This document shows, piece after piece, positions 6,489 through 13,468 of a DNA stretch of 14,661 nt. The DNA is from Clostridiaceae bacterium (GTDB taxonomy: Bacteria > Bacillota > Clostridia > Oscillospirales > Acutalibacteraceae), in contig JAEDEQ010000047.1 of the NCBI GenBank assembly GCA_016293225.1, positions 1-14,661 on the forward strand. Direction: 5' to 3'. Position 1 is the first letter of the stretch, and the number at the start of each line of letters is the position of its first letter. The notes beneath the pieces are model-generated. The model ran no database searches. It was given only the letters and a program-made list of their open reading frames with translations, and had not been told where the DNA came from. The position numbers were made by a program, and so were the translations under genes.

Positions 6489-6585
6489 CTTATTTTTCAC
6501 GTCTGCTCTTGTTCATTGAAACTCGGCGGACGTCAAATACTATATGGACATATTTATCCGGCATAAATGATTTTTGCTTATATAC

Positions 6586-6660
6586 AGGGGTGTAGCCAAG
6601 CGGTAAGGCATCGCACTTTGACTGCGACATTCGTAGGTTCGAGTCCTGCCATCCCTGCCA
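6586..6660 (+). tRNA. tRNA-Gln (anticodon TTG)
   Basis: Acceptor AGGGGTG pairs with CATCCCT (one G-T). The anticodon stem TCGCA/TGCGA has loop CTTTGAC, anticodon TTG. The T arm contains GGTTCGAGTCC, and the discriminator G and CCA are encoded. It is separated from tRNA-His by 97 bases but has no clear promoter of its own, so it probably belongs to the same transcript. Confidence 0.95.
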
Positions 6661-6661
6661 T

Positions 6662-6711
6662 AAAATGAGGCTGTCGCAAATCTTATTCACGATTTGCGGC
6701 AGCCTCATTTT
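6662..6711. terminator. 21-bp hairpin terminator between convergent tRNA genes
   Basis: The arms 6662-6682 and 6691-6711 pair over 21 bp with a single G-T wobble around an 8-nt loop. The stem ends in AAAA/TTTT, so it gives a T tract in both directions. It starts one base after the CCA of tRNA-Gln and is best read as the terminator of the tRNA operon. It may also serve the minus strand. Confidence 0.8.
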
Positions 6712-6750
6712 ACCCCAACTTCCCCCAAAATTAACCCATACAGCAGCAGT

Positions 6751-6784
6751 AAAATCCCGCCCGCAAAAATGCGAACGGGATTTT
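6751..6784 (-). terminator. Terminator of minus-strand tRNA-Arg
   Basis: The outer stem of 9 bp (AAAATCCCG 6751-6759 / CGGGATTTT 6776-6784) and an inner CGC/GCG stem are separated by a 2x2 internal loop. On the minus strand it directly follows the CCA of tRNA-Arg and ends in TTTT. Confidence 0.75.
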
Positions 6785-6861
6785 TGGCCCGCCCGGAGGG
6801 ATTTGAACCCCCGTTCTTCAGAATCGGAATCTGCTGCGTTATCCAGCTGCGCCACGAGCGG
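6785..6861 (-). tRNA. tRNA-Arg (anticodon CCG)
   Basis: On the minus strand the acceptor CCGCTCG pairs with CGGGCGG (one T-G). The D loop has AGCTGGATAA; the anticodon stem CAGA/TCTG has loop TTCCGAT, giving anticodon CCG for CGG codons. The T arm contains GGGGGTTCAAATCCCTC, then discriminator G and an encoded CCA. It is convergent to the four-tRNA operon. It lies downstream of ireB and the 96-aa gene and could be co-transcribed with them. Confidence 0.95.
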
Positions 6862-6871
6862 AAATATGAAA

Positions 6872-6889
6872 CGGCAGTGAAAACTGCCG
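6872..6889 (-). terminator. Weak hairpin between the 96-aa gene and tRNA-Arg
   Basis: CGGCAG (6872-6877) pairs with CTGCCG (6884-6889) around a 6-nt loop, 18 bases after the minus-strand stop at 6907. The following T-rich stretch is weak (TTTCAT), so it may be a leaky terminator or a processing site. Confidence 0.35.
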
Positions 6890-6906
6890 CAATTTATATC
6901 GGCGCT

Positions 6907-7197
6907 TTATGCAAGCGCTCTTTCAAGCCAGGTTCTGCCGATATCGAGGGCGCTGTAAAGGCCTTTCTTTTCGGTCTTGTGGGCAATCCTGTCATGCGGC
7001 CTGACATTGGGGTCGGTGTTGATGAGCTGAACGGAAACCCTGTCCGGCATTTCGTTTCCGTCAACCTCTTTTGTGCTGAGAATCTGAAGCATTAAAACAA
7101 AGTCGTCGCTGAGGCTGCCGTAGTAAATGGTGTTGCCCTTTCTGACAAGCGGACGGTTCTTATACATAAGAAACTGGTTTTTCTTTTTAGCTGCCAT
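6907..7197 (-). CDS. Small conserved-looking protein of unknown function (96 aa)
   Basis: A 96-residue basic, soluble protein beginning MAAKKKNQFLMYKNRPLVRKG, then IYYGSLSDDFVLMLQILSTKE, VQLINTDPNVRPHDRI and a C-terminal GLYSALDIGRTWLERALA. It looks like a compact alpha/beta domain with well-formed strands; I recall similar small proteins in Clostridia but cannot name a family or function. ATG 7197 is preceded by AGGAGT at six bases. It lies 20 bases downstream of ireB and shares its promoter. In many Firmicutes the genes after ireB are ruvX (yrrK) and a DUF1292 gene (yrzB). Neither is here, and this protein matches neither: it is too short for RuvX and lacks the acidic DUF1292 pattern. Confidence 0.8.
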   Translation of the reverse strand: MAAKKKNQFLMYKNRPLVRKGNTIYYGSLSDDFVLMLQILSTKEVDGNEMPDRVSVQLINTDPNVRPHDRIAHKTEKKGLYSALDIGRTWLERALA

Positions 7198-7217
7198 AGT
7201 ATTACTCCTAAAGAAAA

Positions 7218-7466
7218 TTATTTGTCCTGAAGATAGCTGCGGACAAGCTCCTGCAAAAGCTCGTCGCGGTCAATCTTCCGGATAAGACTGCGAGCGTTGT
7301 TGTGCGTTGTGATATATGTCGGGTCTTCGGAAAGAATGTAGCCGACTATCTGATTAATGGGATTGTAACCCTTTTCAACCAATGCGGCATAAACACTTTT
7401 CAAAACTTCCTCCATTTCGCTCGGGGTGTTTTGATTAAGATTGAATTGTCTTGTGCTGTCTTTCAT
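7218..7466 (-). CDS. ireB: IreB family regulatory phosphoprotein (UPF0297)
   Basis: An 82-residue UPF0297/IreB protein, the usual length of the family. The diagnostic core GYNPINQIVGYILSEDPTYI is followed by NARSLIRKIDRDELLQELVRSYL. In Enterococcus faecalis IreB is a small cytoplasmic substrate of the Ser/Thr kinase IreK and negatively affects cell-wall-antibiotic tolerance. Phosphorylation there is on N-terminal threonines, and T5 in MKDSTRQFNLN is a candidate here. ATG 7466 follows GGAGGG at good spacing. An in-frame TTG at 7484 lies before that site and is rejected. A promoter lies about 35 bases upstream. No ireK/prkC-like kinase gene is in the window, so its regulator is elsewhere. It is the first gene of a two-gene unit with the 96-aa protein. 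Confidence 0.93.
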   Translation of the reverse strand: MKDSTRQFNLNQNTPSEMEEVLKSVYAALVEKGYNPINQIVGYILSEDPTYITTHNNARSLIRKIDRDELLQELVRSYLQDK

Positions 7467-7498
7467 TGCGGACCCTCCGTTCAAAAAACATTTTTTAC

Positions 7499-7527
7499 AT
7501 TATACATCATTTTTATTGATAAAACAA
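7499..7527 (-). promoter_or_regulatory. Promoter of ireB
   Basis: On the minus strand TTGTTT (7527-7522), a 17-bp spacer and a perfect TATAAT (7504-7499), 33 bases before the ATG of ireB. It is divergent from the oxidoreductase promoter at 7666-7694. Confidence 0.75.
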
Positions 7528-7665
7528 TAGGTAAAACCAAAAAAAGTTGTCCGCAAAAAAACAATATATCCGCATTAACGAACTTTGGCATTAACAGTTA
7601 TGCACAAAAAGAAAGCTCAATGCATAAAAACAAAGTTGAAGTTGCTCAAAAAAGCGCCGTTGTGC

Positions 7666-7694
7666 TTGCCATATGACAGACTTGGTGTTATACT
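7666..7694 (+). promoter_or_regulatory. Promoter of the oxidoreductase operon
   Basis: TTGCCA (7666-7671), a 17-bp spacer and TATACT (7689-7694). Transcription would start near 7701, leaving a leader of about 54 nt. Between the two divergent promoters the words GCATTAAC at 7572-7579 and 7588-7595 form a short direct repeat that could be an operator; this is weak. Confidence 0.65.
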
Positions 7695-7754
7695 TTCCTT
7701 GTCTTTATGCGGCTGCTTGCGGCTGTTTTCAATATCACTGACGGAGGCTTTGCA

Positions 7755-8933
7755 ATGAGTGAAAAAATGCGTTTGGGAATCATCGGCGTCGGCAATATGG
7801 GCACTGCTCATATTGAAAACTATCTCGCCGGAAAAATGCCGGAAATTGAAATAACCTGTGTTGCGGATACGGATAAAAAGCGCCTTGACGCGGCAAAGAA
7901 AAAGCTGCCGGACGCGGTCTGCTTTTCCGACTCATCCTCGCTCATCAAAAGCGGACTTTGCGAGGCCGTGCTGATTGCAACTCCGCATTATTTTCATCCG
8001 CCGATAGCCATTGAAGCGCTTCAAAGCGGTCTTCATGTTATGAGCGAAAAACCGGCCGGTGTTTACACAAAGCAGGTGCGCGAGCTTTTAAAGGTCGCTT
8101 CAAAATCCGATAAGACCTACGCGCTCATGCTCAATCAGCGCACCAACTGCGTATACAGAAAGCTTAAAGAGCTGGTTTCAAGCGGAAAATACGGTGAGAT
8201 AAGGCGCGTCTGCTGGATTATTACGGATTGGTTCAGAACTCAGCAGTATTATAATTCCGGCGGCTGGCGCGCAACGTGGTCGGGCGAGGGCGGAGGAGTA
8301 ATTCTCAATCAGTGTCCGCATCAGCTTGATTTGTGGCAGTGGATCTGCGGAATGCCGTCAAAAGTCAGGGCTTTCTGCCACGAGGGCAAGTGGCATGACA
8401 TTGAGGTTGAAGACGACGTCACAATTTATGTCGAGTACCCGAACGGAGCCACCGGAACCTTCATCACAACAACCGGAGACTGCCCGGGTACGAACCGGCT
8501 TGAAATAACGCTTGACAAGGCGAAGCTCATCTGCGAAAACAATCCGCGTACCGATAAGTTTGAGCTTTACGCCTATGAGCTTGACGGCAGCACGCAGGAG
8601 TTTATCAGAACCTCGGACAAGGGCTTTGAAAAGCTTCCCGGCAAATGGACGGATATTGAAACGGACGGGAAAAACGAACAGCACCCGGGCGTGCTCAACG
8701 CTTTTGCCGCCCATGTTCTCAGGGGCGAACCGCTTGTTGCAGAAGGCGCCGAGGGCATAAACGGCCTGATAATTTCAAACGCGGCTTTCCTTTCCTCATG
8801 GCTCGGAAAAACCGTTGAAATTCCGTTTGATGAAGATCTCTATCTTGATATGCTTAACGAAAAAATTAAAAATTCAAAGTTCAAAAAGGTTGTCAACGAG
8901 CAGGTTGAAGAAAACATGAGTTCAACTTATTAA
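7755..8933 (+). CDS. Gfo/Idh/MocA family NAD(P)-dependent oxidoreductase (first of operon)
   Basis: A 392-residue cytoplasmic dehydrogenase of the Gfo/Idh/MocA family, which oxidises or reduces a hydroxyl of sugars, polyols or their derivatives. The N-terminal Rossmann fold shows LGIIGVGNMGTAH with GxGxxG at 11-16 and, after ATPHYFHPPIA, the EKP motif at 98-100 with the conserved lysine K99. The C-terminal domain shows GEGGGVILNQCPHQLDLW, carrying the likely catalytic H189 and D192; N185 sits where many members have Asp. The tail after about 365 is extended and charged. ATG 7755 follows GGAGG at seven bases; the upstream in-frame ATG 7707 has no such site. It is followed after 13 bases by the TIM-barrel gene. 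The substrate is not predictable; a pathway with its two neighbours is likely. Confidence 0.92.
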   Translation: MSEKMRLGIIGVGNMGTAHIENYLAGKMPEIEITCVADTDKKRLDAAKKKLPDAVCFSDSSSLIKSGLCEAVLIATPHYFHPPIAIEALQSGLHVMSEKPAGVYTKQVRELLKVASKSDKTYALMLNQRTNCVYRKLKELVSSGKYGEIRRVCWIITDWFRTQQYYNSGGWRATWSGEGGGVILNQCPHQLDLWQWICGMPSKVRAFCHEGKWHDIEVEDDVTIYVEYPNGATGTFITTTGDCPGTNRLEITLDKAKLICENNPRTDKFELYAYELDGSTQEFIRTSDKGFEKLPGKWTDIETDGKNEQHPGVLNAFAAHVLRGEPLVAEGAEGINGLIISNAAFLSSWLGKTVEIPFDEDLYLDMLNEKIKNSKFKKVVNEQVEENMSSTY

Positions 8934-8946
8934 GGAGGGCAAAGCT

Positions 8947-9828
8947 ATGGCAGATTTTATCTTTTCCGCTTTTTGCGATGAATCGGGCGAAGACACAATT
9001 GAGGGTCAGATCAAAGCCTGCAAGGCGAACGGTATTACCCACATGGAGCTGCGCGGCTTCGGCGAAAAGCTTAACATCAACAACCTTTCCGCCGAACAGG
9101 CAAGGGAAATGAAAAAGGTTATTGACCGCGAAAAAATGTCCGTTTCGTCCATCGGCTCAGGCTACGGAAAGATTGAGATAACCGATGATTTTGAGCCGCA
9201 TTTTGAAAATTTTAAAAACACTGTTGAGGTCGCAAAGATTCTCGGCGCAAGGTATATCAGAATATTCAGCTTTTATTTTACAAAGGGCGAAAGCTATGAT
9301 GAATACAAAGCCGAGGTTATCCGCCGCGTTAAAGCAATGGCCGATTATGCGACCGAAAACGGACTTGTTTGCTGCCACGAAAACGAAAAGGGCATTTACG
9401 GAGATACTGCCGAAAGATGCCTTGAGCTGCTTCAAAGCTGCGGCGGAAAGCTGCGTGCAGTTTTCGATCCGGCAAACTTTATTCAGTGCGGCGTTGATAC
9501 GGTCAAAGCCTATGACCTGCTTGAAAAATATGTTGAATATTTCCATATCAAGGACGCGCTTTATGCCGACGGTTCGGTTGTTCCCGCCGGAACGGGCGAG
9601 GGCAGAGTGCCTGAGATAATCACGCGCGCGGCAAAGCAAAACCGCACAATAGTGCTTTCGCTTGAGCCGCATCTTCAGGTGTTTGAAGGACTCGGAGCGC
9701 TCGAAAGCGGAACGCTTGAAGCAAACAGAACCCTGCCGAAGAACGCGTATCCGTCCCACGCAGCGTCGTTCAAGGCCGCGGCTGACGCAATGCACTCGCT
9801 TGCAAAAAAAGCACTCTCGCTCAAGTAA
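8947..9828 (+). CDS. Sugar phosphate isomerase/epimerase family TIM-barrel protein
   Basis: A 293-residue protein of the xylose-isomerase-like TIM-barrel superfamily (PF01261). Putative metal ligands lie at the ends of barrel strands: E145 or E147 in CCHENEKG, D174 in AVFDPANF, H200 in YFHIKDA and E240 in LSLEPH. The family holds sugar and inosose isomerases, epimerases and dehydratases, and newer members act as lyases on 3-keto-glycosides. The sequence alone does not choose among these. It is cytoplasmic, with no signal peptide. The start follows AAGGAGGG at seven bases. It is sandwiched between two Gfo/Idh/MocA genes with gaps of 13 and 11 bases, so it probably acts on a keto product of one of them. 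The usual length for such enzymes is 270-300 residues, so it is complete. Confidence 0.9.
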   Translation: MADFIFSAFCDESGEDTIEGQIKACKANGITHMELRGFGEKLNINNLSAEQAREMKKVIDREKMSVSSIGSGYGKIEITDDFEPHFENFKNTVEVAKILGARYIRIFSFYFTKGESYDEYKAEVIRRVKAMADYATENGLVCCHENEKGIYGDTAERCLELLQSCGGKLRAVFDPANFIQCGVDTVKAYDLLEKYVEYFHIKDALYADGSVVPAGTGEGRVPEIITRAAKQNRTIVLSLEPHLQVFEGLGALESGTLEANRTLPKNAYPSHAASFKAAADAMHSLAKKALSLK

Positions 9829-9839
9829 AGGTGAACACA

Positions 9840-10856
9840 ATGAAAGTTTCAGTTGTCGGCTGCGGCAACATTTCCGGCACGCATCTGCCGATACTTCAAA
9901 GCCTTAACGGTGTGGAAATCTCCTCCGTCGTCGATATCAGACGCGAGCGCGCCGACCTTGCCGCAGAAAAATACGGCTGCCGCGCATTTTATGATTTTGA
10001 TGAAATGCTCTCAAAGGACAGACCGGACAGTATACATATCTGCACTCCGCATTATCTTCATACCGAAATGGCGGTCAAGGCTCTTGAAAAGGGGATAAAC
10101 GTGCTTTGCGAAAAGCCCTGTGCAATAACAAAAAACGAGATTGTCAGCTTGAAAGAAGCTGCTTTTAAAAGCACCGCCTTGTTCGGTGTATGCTTTCAGA
10201 ACAGGTACAACGCCTGCGTTAAAAAAGCAAAGGCAATTATCGAAAGCAAAAAGCTCGGCGCTCTCATTGCCGAAAGCGGCCGCGTCTGCTGGTTCCGCGA
10301 CAGGGCATACTACTCCGACGACTGGCACGGAAAAAAAGCGACTGAGGGCGGCGGTGTACTTGTCAATCAGGCTGTTCACACTGCCGATCTTCTCAGGTAT
10401 CTCTGCGCAAGCAAGGTCAAAAGCGTTCAGGGTCACATCTTTAACGACAGCCTTAAAGGCGTTATTGAGGTTGAGGACACTGCCCTTGTAAGGTATGAAT
10501 TTGAAAACGGAGTAGTTGCCGTTCTGAGCGCAACAAACGCTTTTCCGATAAATGCGGACGTCACAATTGAGCTCTATTTTGAAAGCGGAAACAAGCTTTA
10601 CCTCGAGGGGGCAAACCTGTATCTTTTTAAAAAGGACGGGGAAGTGCTGAGACTTACCGAGCCGGAAAAGGAAAGCTTTAGCGGAAAAAGCTACTGGGGC
10701 AACGGACACGCCGCGCTGATTGAAGATTTTTACCGCTGCATAAGAGAAAAAAAGCCCTTTTCAATAGACGTCTGCGAGGGTACAAAAGCAAGCGAAGAAT
10801 TCCTTTTGGCGTATGAGTCGTCAAAAAGCGGAAAAAGCGTAAGCCCCGAGCGCTGA
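9840..10856 (+). CDS. Gfo/Idh/MocA family NAD(P)-dependent oxidoreductase (third of operon)
   Basis: A 338-residue cytoplasmic dehydrogenase of the same family as the 7755 gene but clearly divergent. Its nucleotide motif VVGCGNISGTH has G7 and G9, with Ser12 in the third glycine position. ICTPHYLH precedes CEKP (90-93, K92). The C-terminal domain has EGGGVLVNQAVHTADLLRY with H180 and D183, and N176 in place of the common Asp. It shares the RVCW and GGGV-L-NQ signatures with the first enzyme, suggesting an old duplication or related substrates. ATG 9840 has AAGGTG at about eight bases; the in-frame GTG at 9831 is part of that site. It is the last gene of the operon, and no T-rich terminator hairpin follows before the lon promoter. 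Confidence 0.92.
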   Translation: MKVSVVGCGNISGTHLPILQSLNGVEISSVVDIRRERADLAAEKYGCRAFYDFDEMLSKDRPDSIHICTPHYLHTEMAVKALEKGINVLCEKPCAITKNEIVSLKEAAFKSTALFGVCFQNRYNACVKKAKAIIESKKLGALIAESGRVCWFRDRAYYSDDWHGKKATEGGGVLVNQAVHTADLLRYLCASKVKSVQGHIFNDSLKGVIEVEDTALVRYEFENGVVAVLSATNAFPINADVTIELYFESGNKLYLEGANLYLFKKDGEVLRLTEPEKESFSGKSYWGNGHAALIEDFYRCIREKKPFSIDVCEGTKASEEFLLAYESSKSGKSVSPER

Positions 10857-10893
10857 CGGAAATTGACAAAAGACAGCTGACGGAATTTAACAA
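10852..10893 (+). repeat. Imperfect 18-nt direct repeat upstream of lon
   Basis: GCTGACGGAAATTGACAA (10852-10869) and GCTGACGGAATTTAACAA (10876-10893) match at 16 of 18 positions, with starts 24 bp apart. The first copy spans the stop codon of the oxidoreductase. The second ends 12 bases before the -35 of lon. It does not look like a CIRCE or CtsR site. Confidence 0.5.
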
Positions 10894-10904
10894 GAGAAAC
10901 AAGG

Positions 10905-10933
10905 TTGATTTTAACATAAAAATGCTGTATAAT
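10905..10933 (+). promoter_or_regulatory. Promoter of lon
   Basis: TTGATT (10905-10910), a 17-bp spacer and a perfect TATAAT (10928-10933). The leader to ATG 11016 would be about 75 nt and GC-rich. An upstream TTGACA at 10863-10868 has only TTTAAC at 17 bp and is less likely. Confidence 0.75.
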
Positions 10934-10956
10934 TAACCACATTGATTAACTAAACG

Positions 10957-10994
10957 GCGGCCGGCCGCTTTTGAGCGGATATTTTGCCGGCTGC
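10957..10994 (+). promoter_or_regulatory. GC-rich folded leader of lon
   Basis: GCGGCCGGC (10957-10965) can pair with GCCGGCTGC (10986-10994) over 9 bp with one G-T wobble. Competing folds are a 12-bp perfect palindrome (10957-10968) and a small CCGC/GCGG hairpin (10965-10978). The fold ends 21 bases before the ATG, close to the ribosome binding site AAGGATGG. Confidence 0.4.
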
Positions 10995-11015
10995 TTTAAT
11001 GAAAAGGATGGTTTA

Positions 11016-13430
11016 ATGCCCGTTAATTTGATATATAAAGAAATTCCGGCGGTTGCTTTGCGCGGACTTGTAATCTTTCCCGGTATGCGGCTTCATTTTG
11101 AAGTCGGACGGAAAAAGTCTATCGCCGCTTTCCGCGCCGCAGTTGCCGCAAATCAAAAAATCTTTCTGGTGACTCAAAGGAGCATTTCATATGAGGATCC
11201 CGCTCCTGATGAGCTTTTTTCGGTTGGAGTGCTTGCAAATATCAAGCAGATTGTAAAATCTCCGGACAGCAAGAATATCCGCGTTGTTGTTGAGGGCGTC
11301 TGCCGCGCCTCGTCTGTGGAGTATCTTTCTAACAACGACTATCTTCTTTGCAATGTCAGGGAACGCCGTTCTTTTGCCGTTAAGCCGGAGGATAAGGACT
11401 ATGCCGACGCGCTGATGCGGAAAACCAAGGATATTTTTGAGGAATATATTGACGTTACCGCAAAGCTTGCTCAGGACGTTGCAATGGAGGTCTATATGAC
11501 TGAGGATCCCTCGCATCTTGCGGACTTCATTGCCGGAAACGCGCTGACGGATTTTGAACACAGGCAGCAGCTTCTTGAAGAGCTTCACCCCTTGATAAGG
11601 CTTGAAAAGCTTTGCTCAATTCTTTCGCATGAAATTGAAATCTTCAAGATTGAAGAGGAGATTGACAAGCGCGTTCAGGAGCAGATGGACAAAAATCAGC
11701 AGGAATACTATCTGCGCGAACAGCTCAAGGCAATTTCGACCGAACTCGGCGAGGGCGAGGACGTTCTCGGCGAAACGGAAAGCTACAGGAAAAAAATCCG
11801 CTTTCTTCCGCTTCCCGCCGAGGTTTCCGAAAAGCTTTTGCGTGAATGCGACAAGCTTTCAAAAATGCAGGGCAGTTCGCCCGACGCCAATGTCATAAGA
11901 AGCTATCTCGACGCGTGTCTTGCGCTTCCGTGGGGCGTTTACACCGAGGACTGCTTTGATTTGCAAAAAGCGCGGAAAATCCTTGATGATGAGCACTACG
12001 GAATGGAGAAAATCAAGGAGCGCTTTATTGAAATGCTTGCGGTCCGCGCGCTGACGGATAAGGCGAGGGGACAGATAATCTGTCTTGTCGGCCCTCCGGG
12101 CGTCGGAAAGACCTCAATAGTCCGCTCCATTGCCGGTGCAATGAACAGGAAATATGTCAGAATGTCGCTCGGCGGCGTCCGTGACGAAGCGGAAATACGC
12201 GGCCACAGGAAGACCTATATCGGCGCAATGAGCGGACGCATTGTCAATGCCCTGACTCAGGCCGGGTCTTTCAACCCAATCATTCTGCTCGATGAAATAG
12301 ACAAGCTTTCAAACGACTATAAGGGCGATCCCTCCTCGGCTCTGCTTGAAGCCCTCGATCCGGAGCAGAACAATTCCTTCCGCGATCATTATATTGAGTT
12401 TCCCGTTGATTTAAGCCGAGTAATTTTTATCACGACAGCCAATGACAGCAGCACAATACCGGCGCCGCTTCTTGACCGAATGGAGGTTATTGAGCTTTCA
12501 AGCTATACCTCGCAGGAAAAGCTTGTTATAGCCAAGCGTCATCTTGTTAAAAAACAGCGCGAAATGCACGGACTTAAAGGCTCTGATATCCGCTTTACCG
12601 ACAGTGCGCTTTCGCTCCTCATTGACGGCTATACACGCGAAGCCGGCGTAAGAAGACTCGAGCAGCTTATCGGTTCTGTTTGCAGAAAAAGCGCGGTCAT
12701 GATTTCCGATGGTGAAGCAAAGCGCGTGACCGTTAACAATGCAATGGTTGAAAAAATGCTCGGCCCCGTAAAATTCAAGCCCGAAGCGCTTTCAAAAACA
12801 GACCTTGTGGGCGTTGTCAACGGCCTTGCATGGACCGCTGTCGGAGGCGAGCTTCTGCAGGTTGAAGCCGTTGTTATGGACGGCAGCGGAAAGCTTGAGC
12901 TGACCGGAAACCTCGGCGAGGTTATGAAAGAATCTGCAAAGGCGGCGCACAGCTATCTTCGCTCTGTTGCAAAAGCCTATGATATTCCCGATGACCTGTT
13001 CAAAACAAAGGATATTCATATCCATGTTCCGCAGGGCGCTGTTCCGAAGGACGGCCCCTCAGCAGGCGTGACGATTGCAACGGCGCTGCTTTCCGCGCTG
13101 ACGGGAAGAAAGGTCAGGCAAAGCGTTGCCATGACCGGAGAAATCTCCCTGACCGGCAGAGTGATGCCGATAGGCGGCCTGCGTGAAAAGACCATGGCGG
13201 CATACAAAAACGGCATTAAAAAGGTTATCATTCCGGTCGATAACGAAAGCGATCTTTATGAGGTTGAGCAGGTTGTGAAGGATAACGTTGAGTTTGTTAC
13301 CGCGCAAAGGCTTGAAGATGTTTTTGAAGCCGCCCTCGCGGATGAGGCGACAAAGAAGCTTGACCTCAAGCACAATGCGTCATTCAAGGTTGAGCAGAAA
13401 AAATCCAAGGGCGATAATATCGCTCAATAA
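11016..13430 (+). CDS. lon: ATP-dependent endopeptidase Lon
   Basis: A full-length LonA protease of 804 residues, cytoplasmic, degrading misfolded and specific regulatory proteins. It has the N-terminal substrate-binding domain (PAVALRGLVIFPGM at 11-24), a helical coiled region (about 205-245, EQMDKNQQEYYLREQLKAI), the AAA+ module with Walker A GPPGVGKT (359-366), Walker B ILLDEID (423-429) and an arginine-bearing PLLDRME. The protease domain follows with the catalytic dyad S682 in PKDGPSAG and K725 in GGLREK. No soluble-domain deletion or frameshift is visible. A short polar tail (780-804) extends beyond the usual end. ATG 11016 follows AAGGATGG; an in-frame TTG at 10971 lies in the leader and is rejected. 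It has its own promoter and precedes engB by 58 bases, a common Firmicute order. Confidence 0.97.
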   Translation: MPVNLIYKEIPAVALRGLVIFPGMRLHFEVGRKKSIAAFRAAVAANQKIFLVTQRSISYEDPAPDELFSVGVLANIKQIVKSPDSKNIRVVVEGVCRASSVEYLSNNDYLLCNVRERRSFAVKPEDKDYADALMRKTKDIFEEYIDVTAKLAQDVAMEVYMTEDPSHLADFIAGNALTDFEHRQQLLEELHPLIRLEKLCSILSHEIEIFKIEEEIDKRVQEQMDKNQQEYYLREQLKAISTELGEGEDVLGETESYRKKIRFLPLPAEVSEKLLRECDKLSKMQGSSPDANVIRSYLDACLALPWGVYTEDCFDLQKARKILDDEHYGMEKIKERFIEMLAVRALTDKARGQIICLVGPPGVGKTSIVRSIAGAMNRKYVRMSLGGVRDEAEIRGHRKTYIGAMSGRIVNALTQAGSFNPIILLDEIDKLSNDYKGDPSSALLEALDPEQNNSFRDHYIEFPVDLSRVIFITTANDSSTIPAPLLDRMEVIELSSYTSQEKLVIAKRHLVKKQREMHGLKGSDIRFTDSALSLLIDGYTREAGVRRLEQLIGSVCRKSAVMISDGEAKRVTVNNAMVEKMLGPVKFKPEALSKTDLVGVVNGLAWTAVGGELLQVEAVVMDGSGKLELTGNLGEVMKESAKAAHSYLRSVAKAYDIPDDLFKTKDIHIHVPQGAVPKDGPSAGVTIATALLSALTGRKVRQSVAMTGEISLTGRVMPIGGLREKTMAAYKNGIKKVIIPVDNESDLYEVEQVVKDNVEFVTAQRLEDVFEAALADEATKKLDLKHNASFKVEQKKSKGDNIAQ

Positions 13431-13468
13431 AGTCCGGCCGACCGCTTTTCAGAACTCGGACTGCGGTC
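13431..13468 (+). promoter_or_regulatory. Mutually exclusive hairpins between lon and engB
   Basis: AGTCCG (13431-13436) pairs with CGGACT (13457-13462), and GACCGC (13440-13445) pairs with GCGGTC (13463-13468). The order is A-B-A'-B', with no gap between A' and B', so the two stems can hardly coexist as a pseudoknot and would alternate. No T-tract follows, so it is not a terminator. The segment ends 20 bases before the engB ATG. Confidence 0.35.

Noticed and set aside
7540..7665. Riboswitch or small RNA in the divergent spacer
   Set aside because: AT-rich with only short repeated words (GCATTAAC twice); no conserved riboswitch core or strong stem was found.
7707..7754. Upstream ATG for the first oxidoreductase
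   Set aside because: It contains the ribosome binding site of the better start at 7755, and 7755 puts the Rossmann motif at the usual distance.
10971..11015. TTG start giving Lon 15 extra residues
   Set aside because: It has no ribosome binding site and falls in the folded leader; ATG 11016 follows AAGGATGG and matches the usual Lon N-terminus.
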